64,000 nt of DNA, taken from contig NZ_JAHEAG010000003.1 of the NCBI RefSeq assembly GCF_018596315.1, positions 434,001-498,000 on the forward strand. The letters are read 5' to 3'. A program made the translations under genes and the position numbers. This DNA comes from Bradyrhizobium sp. SRL28 (GTDB lineage: Bacteria; Pseudomonadota; Alphaproteobacteria; Rhizobiales; Xanthobacteraceae). Position 1 is the first letter of the stretch, and each line of letters opens with the position of its first letter. Shown one piece after another: positions 8,460 through 17,724 of the stretch. Under the pieces are notes generated by a model. The model searched no databases. It saw nothing but the letters and a program-made list of their open reading frames with translations, and had not been told where the DNA came from.

Positions 8460-9547
8460 CCGCTCTCACTGATGCTGGCGCGAAGCGCCGCAGCGGGTAT
8501 GCGCTGCGACCGCCCGCTTCCCTCACCCTCATCTGCCTGCTCGCCGCGCTTGCCGGTGCGGCGCTGGTCGCGCTCACGATGGGCGCCGCCGGAATTCCGA
8601 TGGCGCGGCTGCCTGCCGCGCTCGGCCTGTGGGCGGACGCTTCAGCCAGTCCAACGCTCGCGCGCGACCAGCTCGTGCTGTGGTCGATCCGGATTCCGCG
8701 GATCGCCGCCGCGGCGATGGTTGGCGCCCTGCTCGCCGCGTCGGGGGCGATCATGCAGGGGCTGTTTCGCAACCCGCTCGCCGACCCCGCGCTGGTCGGC
8801 GTTTCCTCCGGCGGCGCATTGGCAGCCGCCGCGGCGATCGTCATCACCGACAGCCCGATCGGCCAAAGCCTTCATTTCATGCAAAACCAGTTGCTGCCGA
8901 TTGCGGCCTTCGCGGGCTCGCTGGTGACGACGATCGCCCTTTATTCGATCGCGAGCCGTTCGGGTCGCACCTCGATTGCGATTTTCCTGCTGGCAGGCAT
9001 TGCCATCGCCGCCATCGCCAATGCCGGCATCGGGCTGCTCGTGTTCATCGCCGACGACCGCCAGTTGCGCGACATCACGTTCTGGATGCTGGGCTCGCTG
9101 AGCGGCGCGACCTGGCCCAAGCTCGCCGCGCTGGCGCCGGTGCTGGGGCTCGCTTTGATCGCCTGCGTCTGGATCGCGCGTGGGCTCGATGTGCTGGTGC
9201 TCGGCGAGGCCGAGGCGTTTCACAGCGGCGTCGACGTCGAGCGGTTGAAGCGGATTTCGATCGTGCTGGTGTCGGCGATGACGGGGGTCGCGGTTTCCGT
9301 CTGCGGCGTGGTCGGCTTTGTCGGCATCGTGGTGCCGCATCTGCTCCGGCTGGCGATCGGGCCGGCGCACCGGCTGCTGCTGCCAGCCTCGATGCTGTTA
9401 GGTGCGGTGCTGCTGGTGGGCGCCGATACGCTGGCCCGCACCATCGTGGCGCCCGCGGAAATGCCGATCGGCGTCCTGACGGCGGCGATCGGCGCGCCGT
9501 TCTTCCTGGGCATGCTGTTGCGCCAGCGCGGGCTGGTTTCGCTATGA
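8456..9547 (+). CDS. hmuU: Heme ABC transporter permease
   Basis: A 363-residue FecCD-family inner-membrane permease with about ten hydrophobic segments. Typical motifs are RIPRIAAAAMVGALLAASGA, GLFRNPLADPALVGVSSGGA and the C-terminal GFVGIVVPHLLRL loop that meets the ATPase. The ATG overlaps the hmuT stop and its own stop overlaps hmuV, so the three genes are translationally coupled. It forms the membrane channel of the heme importer. Confidence 0.95.
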   Translation: MTALTDAGAKRRSGYALRPPASLTLICLLAALAGAALVALTMGAAGIPMARLPAALGLWADASASPTLARDQLVLWSIRIPRIAAAAMVGALLAASGAIMQGLFRNPLADPALVGVSSGGALAAAAAIVITDSPIGQSLHFMQNQLLPIAAFAGSLVTTIALYSIASRSGRTSIAIFLLAGIAIAAIANAGIGLLVFIADDRQLRDITFWMLGSLSGATWPKLAALAPVLGLALIACVWIARGLDVLVLGEAEAFHSGVDVERLKRISIVLVSAMTGVAVSVCGVVGFVGIVVPHLLRLAIGPAHRLLLPASMLLGAVLLVGADTLARTIVAPAEMPIGVLTAAIGAPFFLGMLLRQRGLVSL

Positions 9548-10350
9548 CCGCCATTCTCGAAGCGCAATCGATCTCGATGACGATCGGGGGCGCCACGCTG
9601 GTCGATGCGATCGATCTGCACATCAAAGCCGGCGAGATGGTCGCAATCGTCGGTCCCAACGGCGCCGGCAAATCGACGCTGCTGCGGATGCTGTCCGGCG
9701 ATCTCCGCCCGACGCGCGGGCAGATCAAATTGAAGCAGCGCGATATGCACGCCTATCCGCCGCGCCTTCTCGCCCATCACCGCGCGATGCTGTCGCAGCA
9801 TGTCAACGTCACCTTCCCGTTCACGGTCGAGGAAATCGTCCATATGGGCGCGGGCGACGCCGGCCGCGCCACCGCGCAGCGGCTGGTCGATGCCGCGCTC
9901 GGCGAAGTCGATCTGGCGCATTTCAGCCACCGGCAATTGCCGACGCTCTCCGGCGGCGAGCAGCAGCGCGCGCATTTTGCCCGCGTGCTGGTGCAGCTCG
10001 CCTGCGGCGAAGAACAGCACGGCCCGGGCCTGCTGCTGCTGGACGAGCCGACCTCCAGCCTCGACATGCGCCACCAGATCGACCTGGTGGAAACGGCGCG
10101 GCGGCGCGCGCAGAACGGCACCGCCGTGATCGCCGTGCTGCACGACCTCAATCTGGCGATGCGCTTCGCCGACCGGATCGTGCTCCTGCATCGCGGCAAG
10201 CTCGCCGTCGATGGCGGCCGCGCCGAGGCGATCACGGCCGAGACCATCCGCCGGATTTTTGAGGTCGACGTCACGATCGACTATACCGATCAGGGCGTGC
10301 CGTTCCTGCTGCCGCAGACGATGCGGCCGGCAGGCCCGCCGACGGCATAA
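9544..10350 (+). CDS. hmuV: Heme ABC transporter ATP-binding protein
   Basis: A 268-residue ABC ATPase with Walker A GPNGAGKST (about residue 39), the ABC signature LSGGEQQ, Walker B LLLLDEPTSSLD and the switch His in VLHDLNLAMR. It powers heme import through HmuU. The reading frame is open far upstream, but the ATG at 9544 overlaps the hmuU stop by 4 bases and starts the normal family N-terminus. It is the last gene of the hemP-hmuTUV operon. Confidence 0.95.
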   Translation: MTAILEAQSISMTIGGATLVDAIDLHIKAGEMVAIVGPNGAGKSTLLRMLSGDLRPTRGQIKLKQRDMHAYPPRLLAHHRAMLSQHVNVTFPFTVEEIVHMGAGDAGRATAQRLVDAALGEVDLAHFSHRQLPTLSGGEQQRAHFARVLVQLACGEEQHGPGLLLLDEPTSSLDMRHQIDLVETARRRAQNGTAVIAVLHDLNLAMRFADRIVLLHRGKLAVDGGRAEAITAETIRRIFEVDVTIDYTDQGVPFLLPQTMRPAGPPTA

Positions 10351-10376
10351 CGCCGCAGCGTTATCCCACGGCGTTA
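10348..10376 (+). terminator. Stem-loop at the end of hmuV
   Basis: TAACGCCG (10348-10355) pairs perfectly with CGGCGTTA (10369-10376) across a 13-base loop; the left arm includes the hmuV stop codon. There is no T-run after it, so it may end transcription with Rho or simply protect the 3' end. Confidence 0.4.
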
Positions 10377-10457
10377 CAGCTTCTTCACGGAACTGTCAGC
10401 CAATTGTAACAACCCCTCCGCAAGACAGGCGCGTCGTCATCCCACAGGAGATCCGCC

Positions 10458-11810
10458 ATGCGCGTGTCATTGTTCTGCTCCGTCGCGTCAGTCTTTCTGG
10501 CCGGCGCCGCCTTCGCCCAGGGCGAGGGTGAGTTTCCCGCCACGCTGAAGGGCCACGCCGTGCTGCCGGCGCAGACCTTCATCGATGCGCCCACCGATGC
10601 GCCCGACGATCTCAAGACCGCGGGCAAATACACCACCGGCAAGCGCGTCGATGCCGTCGGCACCGTGATGGGCAAATCATATGAGCGGCCGACCGGCGTG
10701 TCGCTGCCGTTCAAGGGCCAGCCGCTGCAGGGCCATTCCGGCATCAAGGTGATGCCGGACGGTTCGTTCTGGGTGCTCACCGACAACGGCATGGGCTCGC
10801 GCTACAACTCGGCCGACTCGATGCTCTATCTCAACCGCCACAAGATCGACTGGGCGACCGGCAAGATCGAGCGGCAGGAAACCATCTTCCTGCACGACCC
10901 AGACAAGAAAGTGCCGTTCCGCATCCTGCATGAGGACACCGCAAAGCGTTATCTCACCGGCGCCGACTTCGACACCGAAGGATTTCAGATCATCGGCGAC
11001 ACTTTCTGGATCGGCGATGAGTTCGGCCCCTATGTGCTGAAGGCTGACAAGACCGGCAAGATCCTGGCCGTGTTCGACACCATGGCCGACGGCAAGCCGG
11101 TGCGCTCGCCCGATCATTGGTCGGTGCAGTCGCCGGCAGCACCCGGCGCGAGCTACACCACGGTCAATCTGCGCCGCTCCAAGGGATATGAAGGCTTTGC
11201 AGCCTCGAATGATGGCAAGTTCCTCTACGGCCTGCTCGAAGGCCCGCTGTGGGACGCCGAGAAGAAGGACGTTGAAAAGATCGACGGCAAGGAAGCTGCG
11301 CGGATTCTCGAATTCGACGTCGCGGCGGAGAAGTTTACCGGCCGCTACTGGAATTACGTGTTCGAGCAGAACGGCAACGCCATCGGCGACTTCAACATGA
11401 TCGACGCGGCGAGCGGCCTGATCATCGAGCGCGACAATGGCGAAGGCACCGCCGACAAGGCTTGTCCGGCCGGCCAGCGCGGCGAGAACTGCTTTGCAGA
11501 TCTGGCGAAATTCAAGCGCGTCTACAAGATCGAACTCTCAGACGCCAATGTCGGCAAGCCGGTGCGCAAGATTGCCTATATCGATTTGATGAAGATCCGC
11601 GATCCCGACAACAAGGCGCGCAAGCCGCTCAACGACGGCGTGCTGACCTTCCCGTTCTTCACCATCGAGAACGTTGACCGCGTCGACGACACGCATATCA
11701 TCGTCGGCAACGACAACAATTTGCCGTTCTCGTCGAGCCGCGATCCCAACAAGGCGGATGACAATGAGTTCGTGCTGCTTGAGGTGGGCGAGTTTTTGAA
11801 GGCGAAATGA
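10458..11810 (+). CDS. Exported esterase-like/phytase-like beta-propeller protein
   Basis: A 450-residue protein with a signal peptide (cleaved near GAAFA) and a phytase-like (esterase-like) domain. Family blocks include GHSGIKVMPDGSFWVLTDNG, GADFDTEGFQII, WIGDEFGPYVLKAD and the EGFAASNDGKFLYGLLEGP repeat. The protein probably folds as a periplasmic beta-propeller phosphoesterase; the actual substrate cannot be read from sequence. The start follows AGGAG. The segment just upstream (10382-10410) contains 7-base units spaced by 4 bases that resemble a weak Pho box. It appears to be a single-gene unit. Confidence 0.8.
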   Translation: MRVSLFCSVASVFLAGAAFAQGEGEFPATLKGHAVLPAQTFIDAPTDAPDDLKTAGKYTTGKRVDAVGTVMGKSYERPTGVSLPFKGQPLQGHSGIKVMPDGSFWVLTDNGMGSRYNSADSMLYLNRHKIDWATGKIERQETIFLHDPDKKVPFRILHEDTAKRYLTGADFDTEGFQIIGDTFWIGDEFGPYVLKADKTGKILAVFDTMADGKPVRSPDHWSVQSPAAPGASYTTVNLRRSKGYEGFAASNDGKFLYGLLEGPLWDAEKKDVEKIDGKEAARILEFDVAAEKFTGRYWNYVFEQNGNAIGDFNMIDAASGLIIERDNGEGTADKACPAGQRGENCFADLAKFKRVYKIELSDANVGKPVRKIAYIDLMKIRDPDNKARKPLNDGVLTFPFFTIENVDRVDDTHIIVGNDNNLPFSSSRDPNKADDNEFVLLEVGEFLKAK

Positions 11811-11831
11811 GTTCGTCGTCGCACACGACTT

Positions 11832-11981
11832 CGTCGTCCCTGCGAACGCAGGGACCCATACCGCGTGATCTCTCTTTTGACTGCCATGGCAGACGCCTTC
11901 GTTCAAAAACGAAGGCCGGTGGCTATGGGTCCCCGCGCCCCGTGCGCAATTGCGCACTAGGCGGGGACGACGTGGGGAGAG
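11832..11981. repeat. Palindromic intergenic repeat, family B copy 1
   Basis: Begins CGTCGTCCCTGCGAACGCAG (11832-11851), then GGACCCATA, and ends with the inverse-complement arm TATGGGTCCCC...GGGGACGACG (11934-11981). A small internal hairpin is present (CCTTCGTT near 11898 with AACGAAGG near 11908). A second copy lies at 56341-56514. It fills the gap between convergent genes (the phytase-like gene and muiA). Confidence 0.7.
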
Positions 11982-12069
11982 ATGGTGCGCAAGACGACGT
12001 CCCCGTCATCCTCCTAGGCATGACGGGGAAGCTCGTGGGCTTCAGCAAAGTCTCAGCCCGCCGGCACCA

Positions 12070-13662
12070 TCACGACGCCCTTGTCCTTGGGCCAGCGTAT
12101 CGCAGGTTGGTCGCGGTCGGCGGGGTCGTGGATGACAGCATTTCGACCTGGATCTCCTCGTTCTCGCTGACCGGCAACTGATCCTTGATCGCGATCCGGA
12201 TCGGGAAGTCGTGGCCGTTGCGCACCGTGGTCTTGAATGCGCGTTCGTCGGTCTTCGACGTCGTCACGATCAGGCCGGCCGATCCCTCGTTGCGCTTGAC
12301 GACGGTGCGTTCGATCTTGATCTTGTCGTCGGCGCCGAAGCCGAGCCGCACGGTCTCGTCCTTGGCCGCAGCGGCCATCTGCCCGCGGCCGACGAACGCG
12401 CCGTCGCGGTAGATCGCGACCCGGCCGGGCAGTAGCGGTGCGTCCTCGTTCTGCTTGAAGCTGGCTTCCAGGAACGCGGTCGGGTCCAGCACCGGCACGG
12501 CACGGACCGTAAGATCGGGCGCAATGCTCGCACTGGAGATGCGCAGGCTCTTGGCGCCTTCGCTGGCGCCGAGGCTGACGCGCCCCGGAATCTTGAACAC
12601 CACCTGGAAGCCGCTGACATCAGCTGCGGCCTGTTGCTCGGCCGCCTTCTCCATCACGGGCTCATCGCTCTTCCCCCCGGTGGCGCGGAACTGCCGCAGC
12701 CTGTCCGGGGGCGGTACAGCCGAGGGCATTGCATGATCCGACGCGGACGCCGCGGCCATCGGACGCGGTACTTGCGGGTATTGAACGACGAGCGACTTCA
12801 GGTCGGGCGCGCTGCCGCCGCGTGCGGTTCGCACGGTGGAAACGGCGAGCGCGACATTGGACCAGTCCTCGCCGGTGTTTTGCGTGATTTCGGCACGGCG
12901 CACCAGTTCGAGCGCGGGCTTGCGGTCTTTCGCGCCGGTGTCGAGGCGGGCGTCGTAGAGCGGCGTCCAGCGCGCGTTGCGCACGGCGTAGGTCACCCGC
13001 AGCGTTGCTTTCGTCGCGGCGGCCGCCGCGAGCTCGATCCGGACTTCCAGCTTGCTCGGCGGCTTCTGCGCCCGATCCTGTTCGAGACGCGCGATTTCGC
13101 GGTCGAGTTCGCGCTGCTTGCGCCCGGCATCGCGGATGGCGGCGTCAGCGCTGGCGACTTCATCGCCGACCGCGGCAAAGGCGGCGCGCCATTCGGCGAT
13201 CGGCCGCGCTTCGCCCTTGTCGCCGATTCCGGCCGGAGACGTATCCGCAAAGCGCTCGGCGAATTTGCGCCGCGCGGTCGCCGCATCGATCGCGCCTTGT
13301 AAGTTGGCTCGCTCGTCCTTCAGCGCCTCGATGCGTTTGTCGAGTTCGGGCAGGTTGACCGGCGGCGCCGCGCGCGGCGGTTTTGCGTCAATCGCACCGA
13401 TCGTGAGTTTCGCGCCCGCCTCACCCTCGACCCGCAGCGAGGACGGATCGAGCGTGAGCGGAAAATCCTTGAGAACGGCGGAATTCTCGCCTGCCGGCAG
13501 ATCGAGCGAGATGATCCGCGTGACGCTCGCGCCATCGGGATAGACCGTGACGGCATCCACCGCCGAACTGGCGGCCACGTCCGCCGCCCGCACCGGGCCG
13601 CCGGCAAGCGCCGTGAACACGACGAGGCTCGTCGTCCAAAAAACGTTCGTAATCAATCGCAT
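12070..13662 (-). CDS. MuiA-type (DUF4139) protein with altered C-terminus
   Basis: A 530-residue exported protein of the mucoidy-inhibitor MuiA family: signal peptide (cleaved near PVRAAD), N-terminal domain with VTVYPDGASVTRII, a long helical coiled coil (about residues 110-195), and the DUF4139 beta domain (RVTYAVRNARWTPLYDARLD, GEDWSNVALAVSTV). The ATG at 13662 follows AGGAGG. The last about 15 residues do not look like the family. The expected tail, RWPKDKGVVMVPAG then stop, is present in another frame ending at 12053, so a frameshifting deletion is likely near 12090-12125. Function of the family is not well defined. Confidence 0.8.
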   Translation of the reverse strand: MRLITNVFWTTSLVVFTALAGGPVRAADVAASSAVDAVTVYPDGASVTRIISLDLPAGENSAVLKDFPLTLDPSSLRVEGEAGAKLTIGAIDAKPPRAAPPVNLPELDKRIEALKDERANLQGAIDAATARRKFAERFADTSPAGIGDKGEARPIAEWRAAFAAVGDEVASADAAIRDAGRKQRELDREIARLEQDRAQKPPSKLEVRIELAAAAATKATLRVTYAVRNARWTPLYDARLDTGAKDRKPALELVRRAEITQNTGEDWSNVALAVSTVRTARGGSAPDLKSLVVQYPQVPRPMAAASASDHAMPSAVPPPDRLRQFRATGGKSDEPVMEKAAEQQAAADVSGFQVVFKIPGRVSLGASEGAKSLRISSASIAPDLTVRAVPVLDPTAFLEASFKQNEDAPLLPGRVAIYRDGAFVGRGQMAAAAKDETVRLGFGADDKIKIERTVVKRNEGSAGLIVTTSKTDERAFKTTVRNGHDFPIRIAIKDQLPVSENEEIQVEMLSSTTPPTATNLRYAGPRTRAS

Positions 13663-13839
13663 GGATACCCTCCTGAACCGTTCGCCGGCTGGCGACGCGC
13701 CAACCCCCACCACTCCCGGTCGTGAGACGCGGCGAGAAGGAAACTGGTTCGATTGGGACTTCCATGTAGTTTCGCCGTGGCGGGACCCACGGCGAAGAGT
13801 AAGCAATCCCCTCTCTGAAGGGAAAAGAGCGACGCGCGG

Positions 13840-15429
13840 TTAGAACACCAGCGCCTTAGCCTGCTTCACCTGCGGCAAGGCCTGCACCTTCGTCAGCACG
13901 TCCGCCGGGACCGGCCCGTCGATCTCGACCAGCGCGATGGCGTCGCCGCCCTGCTTGGTGCGGCCGAGATGGAAGGTGGCGATATTGATCTGGGCCGCGC
14001 CGAGCAGGCCGGCGAAGCTGCCGATGAAGCCGGGCTTGTCCTCGTTGGTGACATAGATCATCGACTTGCCGAATTCGGCATCGACGCGGATGCCCTTGAT
14101 GTCGACCAGCCGCGGCTTGCCGTCATGATAGACGGTGCCGGACACCGAGCGTTCCTGCCGTTCGGTGGTGACGGTGACGGTGATCAGGCTTTCATAGTCG
14201 CTCTGCGCCGCGCGCACGATTTCATCCACCACCATGCCACGCTCTTTCGCGACGACCGGCGCCGAGACCACGTTGACGTCGCCCAGCATCGGCCGCAGCA
14301 GGCCCGACAGCACTGCCGAGGTGATCGCCTTGATCTTCATCTCGGCGACTTGTCCCTCATAAGTGATCTCGACCTTGAGGATTCCGCTCTCGGTGAGCTG
14401 GCCCGCGAACGAGCCGAGCTTCTCGGCGAGCTCGATGAACGGCTTCAGCTTCGGCGCCTCTTCCGCCGTGATCGAGGGGAAGTTCACCGCATTCGAGATC
14501 GCGCCGGTCAGCAGATAATCCGACATCTGCTCGGCGACCTGCAGTGCGACGTTCTCCTGCGCTTCCGTGGTGGAAGCGCCGAGATGCGGCGTGCAGATCA
14601 CGTTGGGATGGCCGAACAGCACGTTCTTGGTGGCGGGCTCCTCGACGAACACGTCGAAGGCGGCGCCCGCGACATGCTTGGAATTCAGCGCGTCGAGCAG
14701 CGCCTGCTCGTCGACCAGGCCGCCGCGCGCGCAGTTCACGATCCGCACGCCCTTCTTCATCTTGGCGAGCGCCGCCGCGTCGATGATGTTTTTGGTCTTC
14801 TCGGTCAGCGGCGTGTGCAGCGTGATGAAATCGGCGCGCTTGAACAATTCGTCGAGTTCGACCTTCTCGACCCCGATGTCCTTGGCGCGCTCCGGCGACA
14901 GGAACGGATCGAACGCGACCACCTTCATTTTCAGACCGAGCGCGCGGTCGGCGGCGATCGAGCCGATATTGCCGCAGCCGACCACGCCCAGCGTCTTGCC
15001 GGTGATCTCGACGCCCATGAAGCGGTTCTTCTCCCACTTGCCGGCCTGGGTGGAGGCGTCGGCCTGCGGAATTTCACGCGCCAGCGCCAGCATCAGTGTG
15101 ATGGCGTGCTCGGCGGTCGTGATCGAATTGCCGAACGGCGTGTTCATCACGATGATGCCCTTGGCGGTCGCCGCGGGAATTTCGACGTTGTCGACGCCGA
15201 TGCCGGCGCGGCCGATCACCTTCAGCCTGGTGGCCTTGTCGATGATCTTCGCGGTCGCCTTGGTCGCGGAGCGGATCGCAAGACCGTCGTAATTGCCGAT
15301 GATCTCGGCGAGCTTGTCCTTGTCCTTGCCGAGATTGGGCTGGAAGTCGACGTCGACTCCGCGATCCTTGAAGATCTGGACGGCAGCGGGAGACAGCGCG
15401 TCGGAAATGAGAACTTTGGGCTTTGTCAT
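13840..15429 (-). CDS. serA: D-3-phosphoglycerate dehydrogenase
   Basis: A 529-residue long-form SerA that oxidises 3-phosphoglycerate to phosphohydroxypyruvate, the first step of serine synthesis. The NAD-binding motif GVVGCGNIGS, catalytic Arg in NCARGG, Glu in EEP and His in TPHLG are all visible. An intervening domain and a C-terminal ACT domain (about 455-529, YVTNEDKPGFIGSFAGLLG) follow; the ACT domain is the usual serine-feedback site. The start at 15429 follows AGGTAG. It is 17 bases after sseB in a serC-sseB-serA operon. Confidence 0.96.
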   Translation of the reverse strand: MTKPKVLISDALSPAAVQIFKDRGVDVDFQPNLGKDKDKLAEIIGNYDGLAIRSATKATAKIIDKATRLKVIGRAGIGVDNVEIPAATAKGIIVMNTPFGNSITTAEHAITLMLALAREIPQADASTQAGKWEKNRFMGVEITGKTLGVVGCGNIGSIAADRALGLKMKVVAFDPFLSPERAKDIGVEKVELDELFKRADFITLHTPLTEKTKNIIDAAALAKMKKGVRIVNCARGGLVDEQALLDALNSKHVAGAAFDVFVEEPATKNVLFGHPNVICTPHLGASTTEAQENVALQVAEQMSDYLLTGAISNAVNFPSITAEEAPKLKPFIELAEKLGSFAGQLTESGILKVEITYEGQVAEMKIKAITSAVLSGLLRPMLGDVNVVSAPVVAKERGMVVDEIVRAAQSDYESLITVTVTTERQERSVSGTVYHDGKPRLVDIKGIRVDAEFGKSMIYVTNEDKPGFIGSFAGLLGAAQINIATFHLGRTKQGGDAIALVEIDGPVPADVLTKVQALPQVKQAKALVF

Positions 15430-15446
15430 TTGGTCTACCTGAAGAG

Positions 15447-16211
15447 CTAATGAAGGGAGCCGCGCTCGGCGGCGGTGACGGGAATTCCGGTACGCAAGGT
15501 GGAGGCGATCGAACTGCCCTCGAGCGGCACGGCGTCGAGGATTCGTCCCTTGAGAATGTCGCCTGTGAGCGCGCGGCCGATCGCGTCTTGAACGTCCTGC
15601 CACGCGCCGGAGTGATCGACGCCAAGCATCCAGCTTTGTTCGGCGTTGCCGGGGAGCATCGCCAACATCAGCCAGGCGCCCTGCACCGTCTTGACGCCAT
15701 CAAGCTCTCGGGCCAGCGCCGCGATCAAGGTCACGGGGATTTCCTTGGGATGGCCCAGCAATACCTGCTGCGGCTCCTCCGTGACGATGGTCCTCGGACC
15801 ATCGTCGAACTGGCCCGCAAGCAATCGCTTCACTTCGCGGGGCGTAAACTCCTTGCCGTAGTCCGAGCCAGGGTTGAGCAAGAACGGCGCGTCCGGATAG
15901 CGTTCGAACAGATCGCGCGTCCGGTCCGGCGCAACGATGTGGTCGTCCTTGAACCAGATGCGCGCCCGCGACGGCGCCGTGAAGAACGGGATCAGCCTCT
16001 CCTCGCCGCGCATGGCGCTCGGCAGGGTCAATTTGGTGCCTTGGGGTATCGTGACCTTGCCGTCAGGCCCCGGGACGATCGGACTGCCGTCGGACACCAG
16101 CACAACGAACACTTCGGCATCCATCAGCGCGCGAGCGAAGCCGGGCCGCTCGGCCGGCTCCGCCGATGCACGCATCAGCAAACGCTCGATATCGTTCTCA
16201 GGTTCGAACAT
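15447..16211 (-). CDS. sseB: SseB-type enhanced serine sensitivity protein
   Basis: A 254-residue protein with an N-terminal SseB domain (about residues 8-120, ALMDAEVFVVLVSDG and FFTAPSRARIWF) and a C-terminal SseB_C domain (about 140-245, LGHPKEIPVTLIAALARELD). In E. coli SseB is linked to altered serine sensitivity, but its biochemistry is unknown. Here it is wedged between serC (66 bases) and serA (17 bases), which supports a true link to serine metabolism. The ATG at 16211 was chosen over an upstream frame because it starts the conserved N-terminus. Confidence 0.85.
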   Translation of the reverse strand: MFEPENDIERLLMRASAEPAERPGFARALMDAEVFVVLVSDGSPIVPGPDGKVTIPQGTKLTLPSAMRGEERLIPFFTAPSRARIWFKDDHIVAPDRTRDLFERYPDAPFLLNPGSDYGKEFTPREVKRLLAGQFDDGPRTIVTEEPQQVLLGHPKEIPVTLIAALARELDGVKTVQGAWLMLAMLPGNAEQSWMLGVDHSGAWQDVQDAIGRALTGDILKGRILDAVPLEGSSIASTLRTGIPVTAAERGSLH

Positions 16212-16277
16212 GGGATGGCCTGTGAAAGGTGTTGCCGTGCGGAAAATCCGCACGGCCGAACTTCACGTTGCCTTACG

Positions 16278-17450
16278 TCAAGCCGCCTTCGGCAGCGCAG
16301 CCTTGGTCTCGGCGAACGCCCAATCGATCCACTGCGTCAGCAGCGCGACGTCGGAAGCTTCCACGGTGGCGCCGCACCAGATCCGCAAGCCTGCCGGCGC
16401 ATCGCGGTAATAGGCAAAATCGTAACCCGCGCCTTCCTTCTCAACCAACGCAACGAGCTTTTTCGAGAACTCGGCCTGCGCATCCGCCGTCAGCGAGGTG
16501 ATCGCGGGATCTGTGAACTTGAGGCACACCGAGGTGTTGGAACGGATCGAGGAATCCTTCGCCAGGAAATCGATCCACGGCGTCTTCGCCTTCCAGTCCG
16601 ACAGCACCTTGGTGTTGGCGTCGGCGCGCGCGATCAGCGCCTTGAGGCCGCCGATCGATTTCGCCCAGTTCAGCGCATCGAGATAATCCTCGACGCACAG
16701 CATCGACGGCGTGTTGATGGTCTCGCCTTCGAAGATGCCCTGGTTGAGCTTGCCGCCCTTGGTCAGGCGGAAAATCTTCGGCAGCGGCCAGGCCGGCTTG
16801 TAGGTTTCGAGCCGCTCCACCGCGCGCGGTGAGAGGATCAGCATGCCATGCGCGGCTTCGCCGCCCAGCGCCTTCTGCCAGGAGAACGTCACCACATCGA
16901 GCTTTGCGAAATCGAGCGGCTGCGCGAAAGCGGCAGAGGTCGCGTCGCAGATGGTGAGACCCTGACGATCAGCGCTGATCCAGTCGGCGTTCGGCACACG
17001 CACGCCCGAAGTCGTGCCATTCCAGGTGAAGACGATGTCGGAGGCCTGATCGACCTTGCTCAAGTCGGGAAGATCGCCATAGCTGGCATGCAGCTTGGTG
17101 ACGTCCTTCAGCTTCAATTCCTTGACGATGTCGCTGACCCATCCCTCGCCGAAGGATTCCCAGGCGATCGTGGTGACGGGGCGCGCGCCGAGCAGCGACC
17201 ACAGCGCCATTTCGACCGCACCGGTATCGGACGCCGGCACGATGCCGATCTTGTAATCGGCGGGCACTTCAAGCACTTCGCGCGTCAGTTCGATCGCGAG
17301 CTTGAGCTTGGACTTGCCGACCTTCGCACGATGCGAGCGGCCGAGGGCTGCGTCCTTGAGATTTTGGGGGTTCCAGCCGGGGCGCTTGGCGCAGGGGCCG
17401 GAGGAAAAATGCGGCACGTTCGGCCGCGAAGCGGGCTTCGCTACGGTCAT
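16278..17450 (-). CDS. serC: Phosphoserine aminotransferase
   Basis: A 390-residue class V aminotransferase that makes O-phosphoserine from phosphohydroxypyruvate and glutamate. Visible motifs are the N-terminal [12 protein letters not shown], substrate-binding [16 protein letters not shown]-site DATSAAFAQ and the PLP-binding Lys in [15 protein letters not shown]. It is the first gene of the serC-sseB-serA operon and is preceded by a probable serC leader RNA. Confidence 0.96.
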   Translation of the reverse strand: MTVAKPASRPNVPHFSSGPCAKRPGWNPQNLKDAALGRSHRAKVGKSKLKLAIELTREVLEVPADYKIGIVPASDTGAVEMALWSLLGARPVTTIAWESFGEGWVSDIVKELKLKDVTKLHASYGDLPDLSKVDQASDIVFTWNGTTSGVRVPNADWISADRQGLTICDATSAAFAQPLDFAKLDVVTFSWQKALGGEAAHGMLILSPRAVERLETYKPAWPLPKIFRLTKGGKLNQGIFEGETINTPSMLCVEDYLDALNWAKSIGGLKALIARADANTKVLSDWKAKTPWIDFLAKDSSIRSNTSVCLKFTDPAITSLTADAQAEFSKKLVALVEKEGAGYDFAYYRDAPAGLRIWCGATVEASDVALLTQWIDWAFAETKAALPKAA

Positions 17451-17454
17451 GATC

Positions 17455-17505
17455 TATCCTTCCAGATAGTAAGCCTCCCGTTGGGGGGAGGTGTCCCGCG
17501 GCGGT
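17455..17505 (-). ncRNA. Probable serC leader RNA element
   Basis: Directly upstream of serC on the minus strand the RNA reads GCGGGACACCTCCC, a CCCAAC loop, then GGGAGGCTTACTATC, giving a perfect 6-base-pair stem (17474-17479 with 17486-17491). A conserved serC RNA motif of alphaproteobacteria occurs at this position ahead of serC. The location and the GGGACACCTCCC/GGGAGGCTTACTA signature fit my memory of it. It probably controls the serC operon; what it senses is not established. Confidence 0.6.
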
Positions 17506-17529
17506 CATTAGGGGAATCGTGCCCGATCG

Positions 17530-17724
17530 TCAAGAAACTTCGGGCGCTTCACGCTCGATTGATGGCTGTTCACCCGCGGCAGGCACCGGCCCTTGCTGCA
17601 AAAGCTCGGCGGCATCAGTGACCAGTTTGGCAGCCTCCCGCCGGCTCGAGACCTTCAAAATGCTGGTCTCTCCGGCCTGCACTACATATTCGCTTCCGAT
17701 CCGGACAATCGAATATTTTTTCAT
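17530..17724 (-). CDS. Small conserved-looking hypothetical protein
   Basis: A 64-residue protein starting MKKYSIVRIGSEYVVQAG at the ATG at 17724, preceded by a GGGGA site. The N-terminal half looks like a compact beta-sheet followed by one helix (SSRREAAKLVTDAAELLQ) and a disordered Pro/Glu tail. No signal peptide, membrane segment or catalytic motif. It ends just ahead of the serC leader. I do not recognise a function. Confidence 0.6.
   Translation of the reverse strand: MKKYSIVRIGSEYVVQAGETSILKVSSRREAAKLVTDAAELLQQGPVPAAGEQPSIEREAPEVS

Noticed and set aside
10348..10457. Search for a riboswitch ahead of the phytase-like gene
   Set aside because: Only a simple hairpin and weak 7-base units are present; no known riboswitch core.
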